A DNA stretch of 64,000 bases from an uncultured Eubacteriales bacterium (GTDB taxonomy: Bacteria > Bacillota > Clostridia > Lachnospirales > Lachnospiraceae), in NCBI GenBank assembly GCA_900542465.1, contig UQNS01000007.1:35396-99395 (forward strand), given 5' to 3'. The stretch's first letter is position 1, and each line of letters begins with the position of its first letter. This document shows positions 1 through 9,625 of this stretch, in pieces. The position numbers were made by a program, and so were the translations under genes. The notes under the pieces were generated by a model, which saw only the letters and a program-made list of their open reading frames with translations, was not told the DNA's origin and did not search any database.

Positions 1-1670
1 ATCAACATTGTTTTTACTGAATCTGCCAGAAATTTCTCTCTGGCTCTCACATCCAGTTCATCAAAAAAACTGTCATAAAAAATACGGCCGACCTCACTCT
101 GGTCTTCACCTTCATAATGCCCCATAATATCCGACACCTTAATGCCAGCCCCACTCAGGCCTTCAAATACGAATACCGCCAGATCCCGTAACATGCCCTC
201 GGCAAAATCTTCAGGTCCTATATATTCCCTCACTTTGCTGAAATACGCCGGTTCCTTTATGAGTGCGGATAAAATATTCTTTTCATCCGCATATTCTTTG
301 GAAATATCCGCTTTTTTGCCTACTGACGGAAGTTTTTCTACCCGGTCAAAGATCTTTTTGGGGATTATACCTCCCTTTTGCCAGTTCTCACCGCCGATCC
401 TGTCCACCTCAGATCTCAGCAGCGTTCGGTCGACACTAAATCTTTCAGATACTGCCTCTATATATTGACTTCTTTCGAATTTATCAGAAAATCCCGCAAT
501 CTTTTCTGCAACTTTCTGTTGAAAACTCGCATTTTCCGATGGATCACTCCTATCGTATCCTGCGGCCAGGCACTCCAGTTCAAAGTAGAAAGCATTCTCC
601 GAATTCCTGATCCTTTGTTCGAACCCATCCGGCCCCTCTTCTTTTATCAGTTCATCAGGATCTTTATACGGCTTCATGGAAACTACATTGACGAACAGAC
701 CTGCCCCTCTGAGCATAGGGATAGCCCTGAGCATCGCGTTTGTCCCTGCAGTATCTGCATCATAGATCAGATAGACCCGCTTGGCCATCCTGGCAATTAT
801 GTATGCCTGTTCTTCAGTAAGCGCCGTTCCAAGAGACGCGACCGCCTCCGAAAAGCCTGCCTGGTGAGAGGAAATAACATCCATATAGCCTTCCACAAGA
901 AGGGTCCTTTCACTACGGATCTTGACTGCCCTGTGGATCCCGTAAAGATTATTTTTCTTGCTGAATATAGGAGTTTCCGGTGAATTCAGGTACTTAGGCT
1001 GTCCATCTCCCATTATCCTTCCTCCAAATGCAATTACCCTGGAGGACCTGTCCATTACCGGGAATATAACTCTATTAAAGAAAAAATCTCTTGGTCTGCC
1101 GCTTTTATATGAAAAAAGTCCGGATTCCCGAAGGATCTCATCTTCGTGGCCTTCTTCTTTTAAATATCTGTAAAGTGCATCACCTGAACCTGGAGCATAT
1201 CCAAGCCCAAAGGCTGACATCATATTTTTGCTTATTTTCCTGGAGGTAAGGTAATCATATCCTCTCCTCCCGTCTTCGCTGTGCAGCTGACTATAATAAA
1301 ATCCCGCAGCAGACTTGTATATGGCATAAAGCCGGTTTTTAAGCCCCTTTTTTGCCATTGCGTCTCCTCCGGATTCAAATTTCTCCGGGACATCGATACC
1401 TGCGGCCATAGCCAGCTCTTCCACAGCTTCCTTGAAATCAACATTATTATGTTCACATATAAACTGGAAAACGTCTCCTCCCTTATGACAGCCATGGCAG
1501 TAAAAATACTGATCATCAGGCATTACGAAAAAGGACGGTGTTTTCTCTCCGTGAAAAGGGCAAAGTCCCTTATAGGAAGATCCGGATCTTTTTAAATCCA
1601 CATATTTCCCTATAACATCAACTATATCCGTTGCCGCTTTGACCTTTTCTTTAAATTCAGAATAGTCCAT
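1..1670 (-). CDS. dnaG: DNA primase, C-terminus cut by window edge
   Basis: Synthesises RNA primers at the replication fork with the DnaB helicase. The frame is open from an ATG at 1670 (weak AAAGGT ribosome site upstream) to the first base of the window, about 556 codons, so the C-terminal helicase-binding part is missing only because of the window edge. The N-terminal CHC2 zinc finger is visible: C37, H40 (CPFHGEKTPSF) and C58, C61 (YCHGCHKGGD). A TOPRIM core follows with LLVEGYMDV and the acidic motif IYDADTAG. Several shorter ORFs on both strands in this interval are shadows. The gene follows dgt by 23 bases, an arrangement common in Clostridia, where rpoD usually comes next; rpoD would lie to the left of this window. 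Confidence 0.96.
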   Translation of the reverse strand, partial: MDYSEFKEKVKAATDIVDVIGKYVDLKRSGSSYKGLCPFHGEKTPSFFVMPDDQYFYCHGCHKGGDVFQFICEHNNVDFKEAVEELAMAAGIDVPEKFESGGDAMAKKGLKNRLYAIYKSAAGFYYSQLHSEDGRRGYDYLTSRKISKNMMSAFGLGYAPGSGDALYRYLKEEGHEDEILRESGLFSYKSGRPRDFFFNRVIFPVMDRSSRVIAFGGRIMGDGQPKYLNSPETPIFSKKNNLYGIHRAVKIRSERTLLVEGYMDVISSHQAGFSEAVASLGTALTEEQAYIIARMAKRVYLIYDADTAGTNAMLRAIPMLRGAGLFVNVVSMKPYKDPDELIKEEGPDGFEQRIRNSENAFYFELECLAAGYDRSDPSENASFQQKVAEKIAGFSDKFERSQYIEAVSERFSVDRTLLRSEVDRIGGENWQKGGIIPKKIFDRVEKLPSVGKKADISKEYADEKNILSALIKEPAYFSKVREYIGPEDFAEGMLRDLAVFVFEGLSGAGIKVSDIMGHYEGEDQSEVGRIFYDSFFDELDVRAREKFLADSVKTML

Positions 1671-1693
1671 ATATACCTTTATCTAATAAAACT

Positions 1694-2704
1694 TTAATCT
1701 TTCCACGCAAGTGGAATGTAAATCTTTTCAAATGTTTTTATACTATACTGATCGCTCATGCTTGCAATATAATCACATACTGCATACTCCAGATCTTCTC
1801 CGCGTTTTTTTATGATATCCATATAAACTGCCGGGATCTCTTTCTCATTTTTTAAAAAGTGATCATACAGGATTTCTATCATTCGCTCCACCTTGGTTTC
1901 CTCAGATTTTGCCCTGCTGTTTCTGTAAAGATTTTCAAACATGAATTTTCTCAGATCCATCATAGCTGTCTGTACCGAATCCTTCATTATGATAGATGGC
2001 TTATCCCGGCTCTCATCCACTATGGAATGGATAAGAGTGTCCAGCCTCTCCCTTGATGAATGACCAAGGACTTCCGCGAATTCTGAGGGTATATCAGTCT
2101 CCCTGAAGATCTCGCCGCGTATAGCATCATCAATATCGTGATTGATGTAAGCTATCTTGTCAGAAAATCTTACTACCTGTCCTTCAAGAGTTGATGGATC
2201 TCCTGATGTTCTGTGGTTTATGATCCCGTCTCTGACCTCCTTTGTCAGGTTCAGTCCTTCACCATCCTTCTCAAGTACCTCCACTACCCTTATTCCATGG
2301 TCACAATGATTAAATCTTATACTTGAGATCTTGCTTAAAGTTCTCTCCCCTGCATGACCGAATGGAGTGTGCCCCAGGTCATGTCCAAGTGCGATAGCTT
2401 CCGTCAGATCCTCATTCAGCCTCAGAGCTCTCGCAATACTTCTTGCGATCTGCGCTACTTCTAATGTATGAGTAAGCCTTGTTCTGTAATGATCCCCTTC
2501 AGGCGCGAGAAAGACCTGGGTCTTGTGCTTTAATCTCCTGAAGGCCTTACAGTGTATGATCCTGTCCCTGTCTCTTTGAAATACAGGCCTCATGGGATCA
2601 GGTTCCTCATATCTGTCACGCCCCAGACTTGAATCGGAGAAGCAGGCGTACTTGCTTAATACGCTCCTCTCTATTTTTTCAGTCTCTTCTCTGATAGATG
2701 CCAC
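1694..2704 (-). CDS. dgt: Deoxyguanosinetriphosphate triphosphohydrolase (dGTPase) family, HD domain
   Basis: Predicted to hydrolyse dNTPs to deoxynucleoside plus triphosphate, helping control nucleotide pools. The 336-residue protein has the metal-binding HD signature: H79 in RLTHTLEVAQ and the H108-D109 pair in GHDLGHTPFGHAGE. The start is GTG at 2704, preceded by a G-rich ribosome site (AAAGGGGGG). The N-terminal region with RDRDRIIHCKAFRRLKHKTQ is typical of bacterial dGTPases of the shorter class lacking the extended E. coli form. It is co-directional with dnaG 23 bases downstream, so the two are probably cotranscribed. Substrate preference cannot be read from sequence. Confidence 0.93.
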   Translation of the reverse strand: MASIREETEKIERSVLSKYACFSDSSLGRDRYEEPDPMRPVFQRDRDRIIHCKAFRRLKHKTQVFLAPEGDHYRTRLTHTLEVAQIARSIARALRLNEDLTEAIALGHDLGHTPFGHAGERTLSKISSIRFNHCDHGIRVVEVLEKDGEGLNLTKEVRDGIINHRTSGDPSTLEGQVVRFSDKIAYINHDIDDAIRGEIFRETDIPSEFAEVLGHSSRERLDTLIHSIVDESRDKPSIIMKDSVQTAMMDLRKFMFENLYRNSRAKSEETKVERMIEILYDHFLKNEKEIPAVYMDIIKKRGEDLEYAVCDYIASMSDQYSIKTFEKIYIPLAWKD

Positions 2705-2798
2705 TGCTTTCCACCCCCCTTTGTGATAGGCCTTTGTACTGTCTTATTACGTATGTTTACATGATTTCCTTTTTTTGTATTTAAATTAATAATTTTTA

Positions 2799-2807
2799 TG
2801 ATATAAT
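2799..2807 (+). promoter_or_regulatory. Extended -10 promoter for the CNNM-type gene
   Basis: TG-A-TATAAT is present on the plus strand, a perfect extended -10 element, 30 bases before the TTG start at 2837. No good -35 hexamer is seen at 17 bases, which fits extended -10 promoters. Transcription would begin near 2814. Confidence 0.5.
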
Positions 2808-2836
2808 TCGCCTAATACGGAAGGAGTGTTTTACAA

Positions 2837-4126
2837 TTGGCCCCGAAAGACATACTACAACTTATCATTATAGTTTTACTTATTGGCGGATCCGCTTTTT
2901 TCTCATCCGCAGAAACAGCCTACACCATGGTCAATAAGATAAAACTAAGGTCTCTGGCGGACAACGGGAACAAACGAGCTATAAAAGCTGCCAAAAATCT
3001 GGAACAGACAAGTAAACTTATTTCTACCATCCTGATAGGAAACAATATCGTAAATATAGTTGTTTCTTCCTTAACCACTACCTGGGTACTCAGCGTATTC
3101 GGACCTGCTGCCGCAGGTATAAGTACAGCTGTACTCACGGTACTGCTTCTTATATTCGGAGAAGTTACACCCAAGACTCTGGCTTCCAAAAATGCTGAAT
3201 CCATGGCTATGGCCTATGCCAATGTTATCGGTATACTCATGGTTGCACTCTCACCTGTCGTCTTCATTATCGATAAACTGTCAGGATTCTTTCTTAAGAT
3301 CTTCAGAGCTGATAAAAATGGCAGTTCTACCTATCTTACTGAGGCAGAGCTCAGAACTATGGTCGCTGCCAGTCATGAGGCAGGTGTGATAGAAAAATCC
3401 GAAAAGCAGATAATCAATAATGTAATCGACTTCGTTGATTCCAATGCAAAGGACGTAATGGTTCCAAGGATCGATATGTATTCTGTCGATATCAACTCCG
3501 GATTTGACGAAGTTCTGGATATATTCAGAGAGAGCGCTCATTCAAGGATCCCTGTCTACAAGGATAATCCGGATAATATAGTGGGCATTCTCCACTCCAA
3601 GGACGTACTGCTCTCTCATTCATTTAATGATCCTGCTTCCAAGACCAAATTTCAGATCGGCAGGCTTATGAGAAAGCCTTATTTTACTTTTGAGATGCAG
3701 AACACATCCAAGCTGTTTAAGGATATGCAGCTTAATTCCACATCCGTTGCCATAGTTATTGATGAATATGGAGCAGTCGCCGGTATGGTAACTACTCAGG
3801 ATCTGGTGGAGGAGATAATTGGCGAGATATATGATGAATATGACGAAATATCCGATAACCCATTTGTTGAACTTTCTCCAGGAAAATTCAGAGTTAATGG
3901 TTCTTACAAGATCGATGATCTGAATGACAAACTGGAATGTGATCTTGAGTCAGATGAAAATGACTCTATCGGCGGTCTTATCATAGAACAGCTTGACAGG
4001 TTCCCAAGAGCCGGCGATTCTATTGAGCAGAACGGCATAAGAGCAACCGTCATGAAAACAGCTAACAAAAGGATCGAAACTGTCCTGGTGGAGCAGCTCA
4101 ACGAGGTAAATAAAACGATAAACTAA
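2837..4126 (+). CDS. CNNM/CorC (HlyC-type) membrane protein with CBS pair
   Basis: Integral membrane protein of the DUF21-CBS-CorC_HlyC family, members of which are linked to magnesium or other divalent cation efflux; the haemolysin label is historical. The 429-residue protein has an N-terminal DUF21 domain with hydrophobic segments (about residues 5-27, 60-85, 90-110, 125-150). A CBS pair follows at about 200-330 (VPRIDMYSVD, IPVYKDNPDNIVGILHSKD, IDEYGAVAGMVTTQDLVEEI), then the C-terminal CorC_HlyC domain (about 345-420). The start is TTG at 2837, fixed by AAGGAG at 2821-2826. It is transcribed away from dgt and ends at a bidirectional terminator shared with the convergent leftward operon. 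Confidence 0.9.
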   Translation: MAPKDILQLIIIVLLIGGSAFFSSAETAYTMVNKIKLRSLADNGNKRAIKAAKNLEQTSKLISTILIGNNIVNIVVSSLTTTWVLSVFGPAAAGISTAVLTVLLLIFGEVTPKTLASKNAESMAMAYANVIGILMVALSPVVFIIDKLSGFFLKIFRADKNGSSTYLTEAELRTMVAASHEAGVIEKSEKQIINNVIDFVDSNAKDVMVPRIDMYSVDINSGFDEVLDIFRESAHSRIPVYKDNPDNIVGILHSKDVLLSHSFNDPASKTKFQIGRLMRKPYFTFEMQNTSKLFKDMQLNSTSVAIVIDEYGAVAGMVTTQDLVEEIIGEIYDEYDEISDNPFVELSPGKFRVNGSYKIDDLNDKLECDLESDENDSIGGLIIEQLDRFPRAGDSIEQNGIRATVMKTANKRIETVLVEQLNEVNKTIN

Positions 4127-4166
4127 AAAATAGTCAGACTTCCGTGAAATGGTCGTCTGACTATTT
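4127..4166. terminator. Bidirectional intrinsic terminator
   Basis: The arms AATAGTCAGAC and GTCTGACTATT flank a 15-base loop, with A-rich sequence on one side and T7 on the other. It sits between two convergent stop codons (4126 plus, 4169 minus) and can end both transcripts. Confidence 0.85.
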
Positions 4167-4168
4167 TT

Positions 4169-5479
4169 TTAGTTCTCCAGGTCTAAAAGATAAACTGTAT
4201 AAGGGGTTATTCTTCCCTCTTTACAGTAAATTACCCAGTTTGTAAGGTCAGAAAGCTGATATTCTCCCTCATCTCCCTCGTGCAGGGCAGAAATATTATA
4301 AGGTTCCTGGGTGAGCCTTGCGAAAAATTTATCTCCTCTTATCTCCAGAAGCTGAAACCATATATGCTCCAGTTCCTCTTTATTTTCCGCATCATCTACA
4401 GGAAGACCTAATTTAAGGAGAACGCCATGTTCTTCAGTATCATCCCTGTCCATGACCCTCTTAACATAGTCTATCCTTTCCCTGGCCACGTCACGCATTT
4501 TTGCCGTTTCATATTTACTGAGGAAAAATATAGGATTATCCTCCAGAAGCTGGTTCATTTCCTCGACCTTGTGGATACGCTTTCTGTCCACATCCTCCTG
4601 GCTGGTGTAGAGAAAGATAATGCTTGATCTGGTATTGTGGCTGTCTTCTCTGTCTTTGGCCGTGCCCAGTATCTTCTGGTCATACTCCTTTATGCCCTCC
4701 GGCCACATGCGTTTAGTTACTACTATAGGTTCTCCGTTAACATACTGTCCCAGAAAAACATAGTCTCCATCAGGATCATAATCTGCTCCAAGCATTCTGC
4801 TCGCATATGACGAAATTATTTCATAGTGGGAGTTATAGTGTTCCCTGTCCGAGTTTAATATCTCCAGTTCCGTCAATCCGCATCTGGCCAGACCGTGTGT
4901 GTGCAGCCACACTTCCGTATCATTGTCGAATACAGCCTGAACGGAATAAAGTGCACTTGATTCAGGATCTGCCTTAGAAGTGACCATGAGCTCCACCCAT
5001 CTCTTATTCAGAAGCTTCTCCGCACTTTCATCTTCGTAGGCCAGCGCATCCGGCATAAGGGCATTCAGGACCTTCAGCTGAAGCTTATATGATTTTACAG
5101 CATCATCATGGAAGACCATAAATGCTGTCAGAGCCATATCTGCCTCCTGCATTTGCTTCATTTCATCTTCACTGAAAAATTGTGCCTGATACTCATAGAG
5201 TTCTCCCATTTGAAAATGGTCATAATAAAACCCGAGTCCAAACTCTTCTCCCTCATACTCAAGCACCAGAAGCCCCGGTCTTCCCTCTTCAGCCACCGGA
5301 AGTCTGGCCTCTTTTACCTCAATATCCTCCAGTGCTCTTACTCGGTTTATAGCCTCATCGTCCAGAACATACGACTTGCTGTCCTTTGGGATGACTACCA
5401 TATATGACTGTGCTTCCCAGTATTCGAGCGGTTTTTCTTCCAGCTCTATCGAATTGTTTTTCTTTAAAAAATCAAACAT
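4169..5479 (-). CDS. Uncharacterised protein resembling DUF4026
   Basis: A 436-residue soluble protein without signal peptide or membrane segment, of unknown function. I set the start at ATG 5479 because GGAGG lies immediately upstream; the longer open frame to 5563 would run far into the preceding gene. With this start it overlaps the upstream TPR gene by 8 bases, indicating translational coupling. The central part contains WLHTHGLARCGLTELEI, and the sequence resembles the DUF4026 family as I remember it; I could not check. The protein is acidic throughout. It is the last gene before the terminator at 4127-4166, in a leftward run beginning with ddl and murF. No catalytic motif is evident. 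Confidence 0.75.
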   Translation of the reverse strand: MFDFLKKNNSIELEEKPLEYWEAQSYMVVIPKDSKSYVLDDEAINRVRALEDIEVKEARLPVAEEGRPGLLVLEYEGEEFGLGFYYDHFQMGELYEYQAQFFSEDEMKQMQEADMALTAFMVFHDDAVKSYKLQLKVLNALMPDALAYEDESAEKLLNKRWVELMVTSKADPESSALYSVQAVFDNDTEVWLHTHGLARCGLTELEILNSDREHYNSHYEIISSYASRMLGADYDPDGDYVFLGQYVNGEPIVVTKRMWPEGIKEYDQKILGTAKDREDSHNTRSSIIFLYTSQEDVDRKRIHKVEEMNQLLEDNPIFFLSKYETAKMRDVARERIDYVKRVMDRDDTEEHGVLLKLGLPVDDAENKEELEHIWFQLLEIRGDKFFARLTQEPYNISALHEGDEGEYQLSDLTNWVIYCKEGRITPYTVYLLDLEN

Positions 5480-6938
5480 AATTATCCTCCGCGAATATGT
5501 CCATAGGCGGAAATCCACTCCTGAAACACTGGAACTGCACATCAAACATTTCATCATTGCCAAAAAAATCGATCAATGCTCCCAGGACCTCGACCATACT
5601 TCCCCATGAGATCAGGTCTATGTACCCTCTTTCCGTTCCCGTTGCTCCACCTGTAAATGTGACTTCTTCCAAACCGACCACATCAGCTACTGCCTTCATT
5701 AACCTTGTGTTAAACGATCTTATCTCATTCACAAAGTTATTTTTATACTTTATGAAACTGAGAGGATATGATATATATCCTATGCCTATTCCATCCTCTG
5801 CAAAACTGTCGACAACTTCCGCCTCATCGCCGAAATTAGTCTTGCTGTACTCGTTGATGAGCCCGGGGCAGGCAGTTGTTCCCACGTAAACATCACTTCT
5901 TATAACAGGTTCTGAGGACATGTCCGGTGATCTGTCATATCTTACTGATGTATTAAGGTATTCGAGCGGACTCACACTTGCTTTGCGCCCTGATCCTTCC
6001 CACTCTGAAATAAGATCTGTCAATGGTCTACCTTTATCTTTTCCCGGTTTTCGAAGGATGGAATATTTCGGTTCTAACGCCATAATGCTTATTTCACCGA
6101 AAATATTTATCATGATCTCATCGGTAACGTTATAGGCCAGCTCCTCCTGGTCCAGAAGTCCTATGATCTTTTCTGAATAGATTAGTATATCTCCATCCTC
6201 TATCCAGTATGCGAAATCCTCCACAGAAAATTCCATACCGCTTTTATTATCCACTACACGAAGTGTTCTCAGCTCATCCGTTGAAAGTGCCGGTCTTCCG
6301 ATATGTATGCTCCATATTGACCTGATCTCTTCCGGCATTTTACTGCAGAGATATTGCAGCTTAAAAAGCTTATTTTTATCCCAGTCGGTATAAAATGTTA
6401 TCTCATTTTTCCCTGTCCACTCTAGATTGATATCAGTCATAGCCTTTCCAAAAATGGAATGCAGCTCTTTTTCCCCCTCCATTTTCTGCATTTGCTCTAT
6501 ATCTTCTTCTGCTCTGACAAATGTTTCCCAGGCCGCTTTAACCTTATCTTTATAGGTGTTCTCGAATACAGGAAAGGACAGCTGTCTCATACACTCCATC
6601 ATAAGTTCACCTGACATTGGATCTCCAGGCCTTGCATCATAAGCCTTTTTGAAATGGTAGAATGCCTGGCTTTTTTCATCCAGAAAATAATAAGCATAGG
6701 CCAGTCTGAAGTTGAAAGAGTATTCATCGCTAAGAAGCTTTTCATGCTTTAAAAGAAGCCCCGCTGCTTTTTGAAAATATTGCATATGGTCCGCATCTCC
6801 GATGTTGTTATAGGCACATGCAAGTTCACAGTCCAGGTCCGGACTTCTGTATTTCTCCTCTAATGTCTCTATCGCAACGATAACATTTTTGTATTCTTTA
6901 TTTTCATTCCATATGCGGCATTGTTCCAATAAAGTCAT
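5472..6938 (-). CDS. Uncharacterised TPR-like protein
   Basis: A 488-residue protein of unknown function. The first 150 residues or so look like tetratricopeptide-type helical repeats (for example CELACAYNNIGDADHMQYFQ and FRLAYAYYFLDEKSQAFYHF), a protein-interaction scaffold. The remaining 330 residues are acidic, globular and not recognised. The C-terminal stretch has a Gly/Thr-rich motif FTGGATGTERGYIDLISWG. Start ATG at 6938 has AGGAG upstream and lies 19 bases after murF; its stop overlaps the start of the DUF4026-like gene. The pair therefore appears to be cotranscribed with, and perhaps coupled to, peptidoglycan precursor genes, although the context alone does not prove a cell-wall role. 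Confidence 0.75.
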   Translation of the reverse strand: MTLLEQCRIWNENKEYKNVIVAIETLEEKYRSPDLDCELACAYNNIGDADHMQYFQKAAGLLLKHEKLLSDEYSFNFRLAYAYYFLDEKSQAFYHFKKAYDARPGDPMSGELMMECMRQLSFPVFENTYKDKVKAAWETFVRAEEDIEQMQKMEGEKELHSIFGKAMTDINLEWTGKNEITFYTDWDKNKLFKLQYLCSKMPEEIRSIWSIHIGRPALSTDELRTLRVVDNKSGMEFSVEDFAYWIEDGDILIYSEKIIGLLDQEELAYNVTDEIMINIFGEISIMALEPKYSILRKPGKDKGRPLTDLISEWEGSGRKASVSPLEYLNTSVRYDRSPDMSSEPVIRSDVYVGTTACPGLINEYSKTNFGDEAEVVDSFAEDGIGIGYISYPLSFIKYKNNFVNEIRSFNTRLMKAVADVVGLEEVTFTGGATGTERGYIDLISWGSMVEVLGALIDFFGNDEMFDVQFQCFRSGFPPMDIFAEDNYV

Positions 6939-6957
6939 CCATTAACTCCTATACCAG

Positions 6958-8397
6958 TTACTTATCTTTTAAAAATTCGACTAATTCAGTAAAATGCATG
7001 CTGTTAGAGGCTTTAAGCAAAACAGAATCTCCTGATCTTAATATTCTTTCGGCATACTCTTTAAATTTACCATTTACTGTAAAAGCATAACATTCTATAC
7101 CATTACATACCAAGCTGTTTCCCGAGTCTTTTACAAGTGGAAGCGGTGCATCTATATCGTACTCTCCCAACCCGCGTATAATGTCTTCTGAAAGCTTACC
7201 TACGGTTATAAGGGCATCTACCCCGTTATCGCAGATATAGCGGCCAAGCTCGTAATGCATCTTGCGCTCTTCCGGTCCCAGTTCGAACATATCTCCCAGA
7301 ACAGCTACTTTCCTGCTGTCCGCCAGTCTTAATGTATCAATAGCTGATCTCATAGACGCAGGACTTGCATTATAGCAGTCATCGATAATGATCATTTTCC
7401 CTGTATCGATTATCCTGCTTCTTCCGGAAACTGTCACTGCTGCAGAGATACCTTCCTGTATCTGTTCCCTGGTCAATCCAAAATAATTTCCGACAACTGC
7501 CGCAGCCAGGGCATTTATTACCATATGGCTGCCTGGTATTTTTATAAAGGCCCTGATACCATCCAGATCTTTTTCAGCTGATCTGATGGTAAATTCCGTT
7601 CCAAGCAATCCCTTGATCCTGATATCTTCAGCGTGAACAGAGCAATTGTTGCCCGATCCGAAAAATACGATTTTCCCTTTACCTGCTGCTTTAACCTTGC
7701 TCAGCATATCATCGTCTCCGCCAAGTACTGCCAGACCATTTTTCGAAAGATCTTTAAAAATTTTGGATTTTTCTTTAAATATACCATCTCTAGATCCGAG
7801 GATCTCCATATGGGTAACACCTATGTTGGTAATGACCGCAACATCCGGTTTTACGATATCTGTAAGCTGATCCATCTCTCCCTGCGCCGCAATTCCCATT
7901 TCAAGCACAGCTATCTCCGTTTTATCATCAAATGTAAAACATGTGAGGGGCAGACCGATCTCATTATTGTGGTTTCCCTGAGTCTTGCCGACATTAAACT
8001 TCTCTGCAAGTACCGCCGCCACCACTTCTTTAGTGCTGGTCTTTCCCACACTTCCAGTGATGCCCACGACCGGTATATCCAGCATTTCCATATAATCATG
8101 AGCAATATCTCCAAGGGCTTTTACTATTTCCGGTACCTTGATATATGCTCTGTCTTCCCCCAGATCCACTGTACATTCTTTCTCTCCAAGCGCCAGGACA
8201 GCTCCATTCTCAAATACCTGTTCAATGAAATCATGACCATCTACCCTGGCGCCTGATATAGCGGCATAGGCTCCACCATTTTTCACCTGTCTTGAATCTG
8301 TGACAATACTGTTGACGCATTTATCTAAAAGTTCTTTATTTCCAAAAAACAAGCCATGGCTGGCTTTGACCATGGCTTGGATCGTCATTCCATTCAT
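6958..8397 (-). CDS. murF: UDP-N-acetylmuramoyl-tripeptide--D-alanyl-D-alanine ligase
   Basis: Adds D-Ala-D-Ala to the UDP-MurNAc-tripeptide in the last cytoplasmic step of peptidoglycan precursor synthesis. The 479-residue protein shows the Mur ligase layout: N-terminal substrate domain (DSRQVKNGGAYAAISG), ATP-binding P-loop GITGSVGKTSTKE at about 113-123, central QGNHNNEIGLPLT, and a C-terminal domain containing DDCYNASPASM. It lies 25 bases after ddl, which makes the dipeptide it uses, so the two form a functional pair. The exact start is uncertain between ATG 8397 and ATG 8388; neither has a strong ribosome site. Confidence 0.95.
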   Translation of the reverse strand: MNGMTIQAMVKASHGLFFGNKELLDKCVNSIVTDSRQVKNGGAYAAISGARVDGHDFIEQVFENGAVLALGEKECTVDLGEDRAYIKVPEIVKALGDIAHDYMEMLDIPVVGITGSVGKTSTKEVVAAVLAEKFNVGKTQGNHNNEIGLPLTCFTFDDKTEIAVLEMGIAAQGEMDQLTDIVKPDVAVITNIGVTHMEILGSRDGIFKEKSKIFKDLSKNGLAVLGGDDDMLSKVKAAGKGKIVFFGSGNNCSVHAEDIRIKGLLGTEFTIRSAEKDLDGIRAFIKIPGSHMVINALAAAVVGNYFGLTREQIQEGISAAVTVSGRSRIIDTGKMIIIDDCYNASPASMRSAIDTLRLADSRKVAVLGDMFELGPEERKMHYELGRYICDNGVDALITVGKLSEDIIRGLGEYDIDAPLPLVKDSGNSLVCNGIECYAFTVNGKFKEYAERILRSGDSVLLKASNSMHFTELVEFLKDK

Positions 8398-8422
8398 CTT
8401 TTAATGTCTCCAATATCTGATA

Positions 8423-9481
8423 TCAGAACCTGTCTACTTCACAATGGGCAAGTGATACATCAATAAGCTTCTGTACAAGCTCTTCGTATGAAAGTCCCAT
8501 TGCTGAAGCTTCTTTAGGAAGTAAACTTGTAGGGGTCATGCCCGGGAGCGTATTTATCTCAAGGCAGAAAATATTACCTTTTTCATCTACCATTTCATCA
8601 ACTCTTGCATAGGTGCCGATCCCCACAGATCCACACGCCTTTTCGGCCCACATCTGCATTTTTTCTGCGAGATCTTCTGGCAGCTCTGCAGGACATATCT
8701 CCTGTGCTCCATCAGGATCATACTTATTTTTATAATCATAGACCCCATCTCTTGGGATGATCTCTACTATCGGAACCGCTTTCCCATCGATGACACCTAT
8801 AGAAAATTCCCTTCCCTTTACGAGTTCTTCCACGAGCACTTTAGGTTCCAGCCTGAAAGCTTCACTGATCGCCGCATCTCTTTCTTCTTCTGTCCTGCAG
8901 ATAGTCACCCCTACAGATGATCCTCCGCATGCAGGCTTAACGACACATGGCAGCGGAAGTTCTTTTTTATCGTTTCCCTCCGCATCATCTCTGTTGAGGC
9001 TGACTCCATCAGGCATAGGCACGCCATCAGGCATCACTGTTCTCTTAGTAAGCTCCTTGTCCATGGAGATCGCTGAAGACACAAAACCCGTTCCTGTATA
9101 TTTTATACCCAGAAGGTCAAATGCTGCCTGGATCTTGCCGTTTTCTCCATTTTCCCCATGAAGTCCCATAAATACTATATCCGCATCCTTGCATATCTCA
9201 AGAACATTATCTCCGAAAAATTGTCCCTTTGACTGTTTACGGAGCTTGATCTCATCAGAGACCTTAGCTGAAAGTTCATGTAACTTTTCTTTTAATACAT
9301 CAAGATCATTTTCCTCAGCAAAAAATTCACTTGAATAAGCATAATTATCTGAACCAAAAAATACATCTATGACATTAGCTTCATGCCCCAGTTTTCTCAG
9401 CGCCTTGCACACATTCACAGATGTCACTATAGATATATCTCTTTCTGTACTTGTTCCGCCTGCTAAAACAACTATTTTCAT
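8423..9481 (-). CDS. ddl: D-alanine--D-alanine ligase
   Basis: Joins two D-alanines using ATP to form the dipeptide ligated by MurF downstream. The 352-residue protein has the N-terminal VVLAGGTSTERDIS motif, the ATP-grasp core (PLPCVVKPACGGSSVGVTI) and the C-terminal catalytic segment FCLEINTLPGMTPTSLLPKEA. I chose ATG 9481: the longer frame begins at 9496 with an ATG whose own bases contain the GGAGG that serves the inner start. It heads the leftward run ddl-murF-TPR-DUF4026-like. The sequence does not let me judge D-Ala versus D-Lac preference with confidence. Confidence 0.94.
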   Translation of the reverse strand: MKIVVLAGGTSTERDISIVTSVNVCKALRKLGHEANVIDVFFGSDNYAYSSEFFAEENDLDVLKEKLHELSAKVSDEIKLRKQSKGQFFGDNVLEICKDADIVFMGLHGENGENGKIQAAFDLLGIKYTGTGFVSSAISMDKELTKRTVMPDGVPMPDGVSLNRDDAEGNDKKELPLPCVVKPACGGSSVGVTICRTEEERDAAISEAFRLEPKVLVEELVKGREFSIGVIDGKAVPIVEIIPRDGVYDYKNKYDPDGAQEICPAELPEDLAEKMQMWAEKACGSVGIGTYARVDEMVDEKGNIFCLEINTLPGMTPTSLLPKEASAMGLSYEELVQKLIDVSLAHCEVDRF

Positions 9482-9563
9482 TACACTGGCCTCCATATTT
9501 TTTCATCTGTCCCTTATTTTAACCCAATAAGCTCTTCAATACCATTAAATAAATGAAAAAAGC

Positions 9564-9594
9564 ATAAAAAAAGGGCTGTCACCACAGCCCTTAA
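9564..9594 (-). terminator. Terminator of the suf operon
   Basis: Arms AAGGGCTGT and ACAGCCCTT with a four-base loop are followed on the minus strand by seven T residues. It lies 32 bases past the sufU stop codon and upstream of ddl. Confidence 0.88.
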
Positions 9595-9625
9595 AAAATA
9601 TAAATATCCTGTCCGAATTCAGAAC

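Noticed and set aside
142..983. Plus-strand ORFs of 108 and 201 codons opposite dnaG
   Set aside because: They are antisense shadows of a well-recognised DnaG frame.
1..1670. Apparent break-up of dnaG into several small ORFs
   Set aside because: The minus-strand frame is continuous to the window edge when read directly, so it is not a pseudogene.
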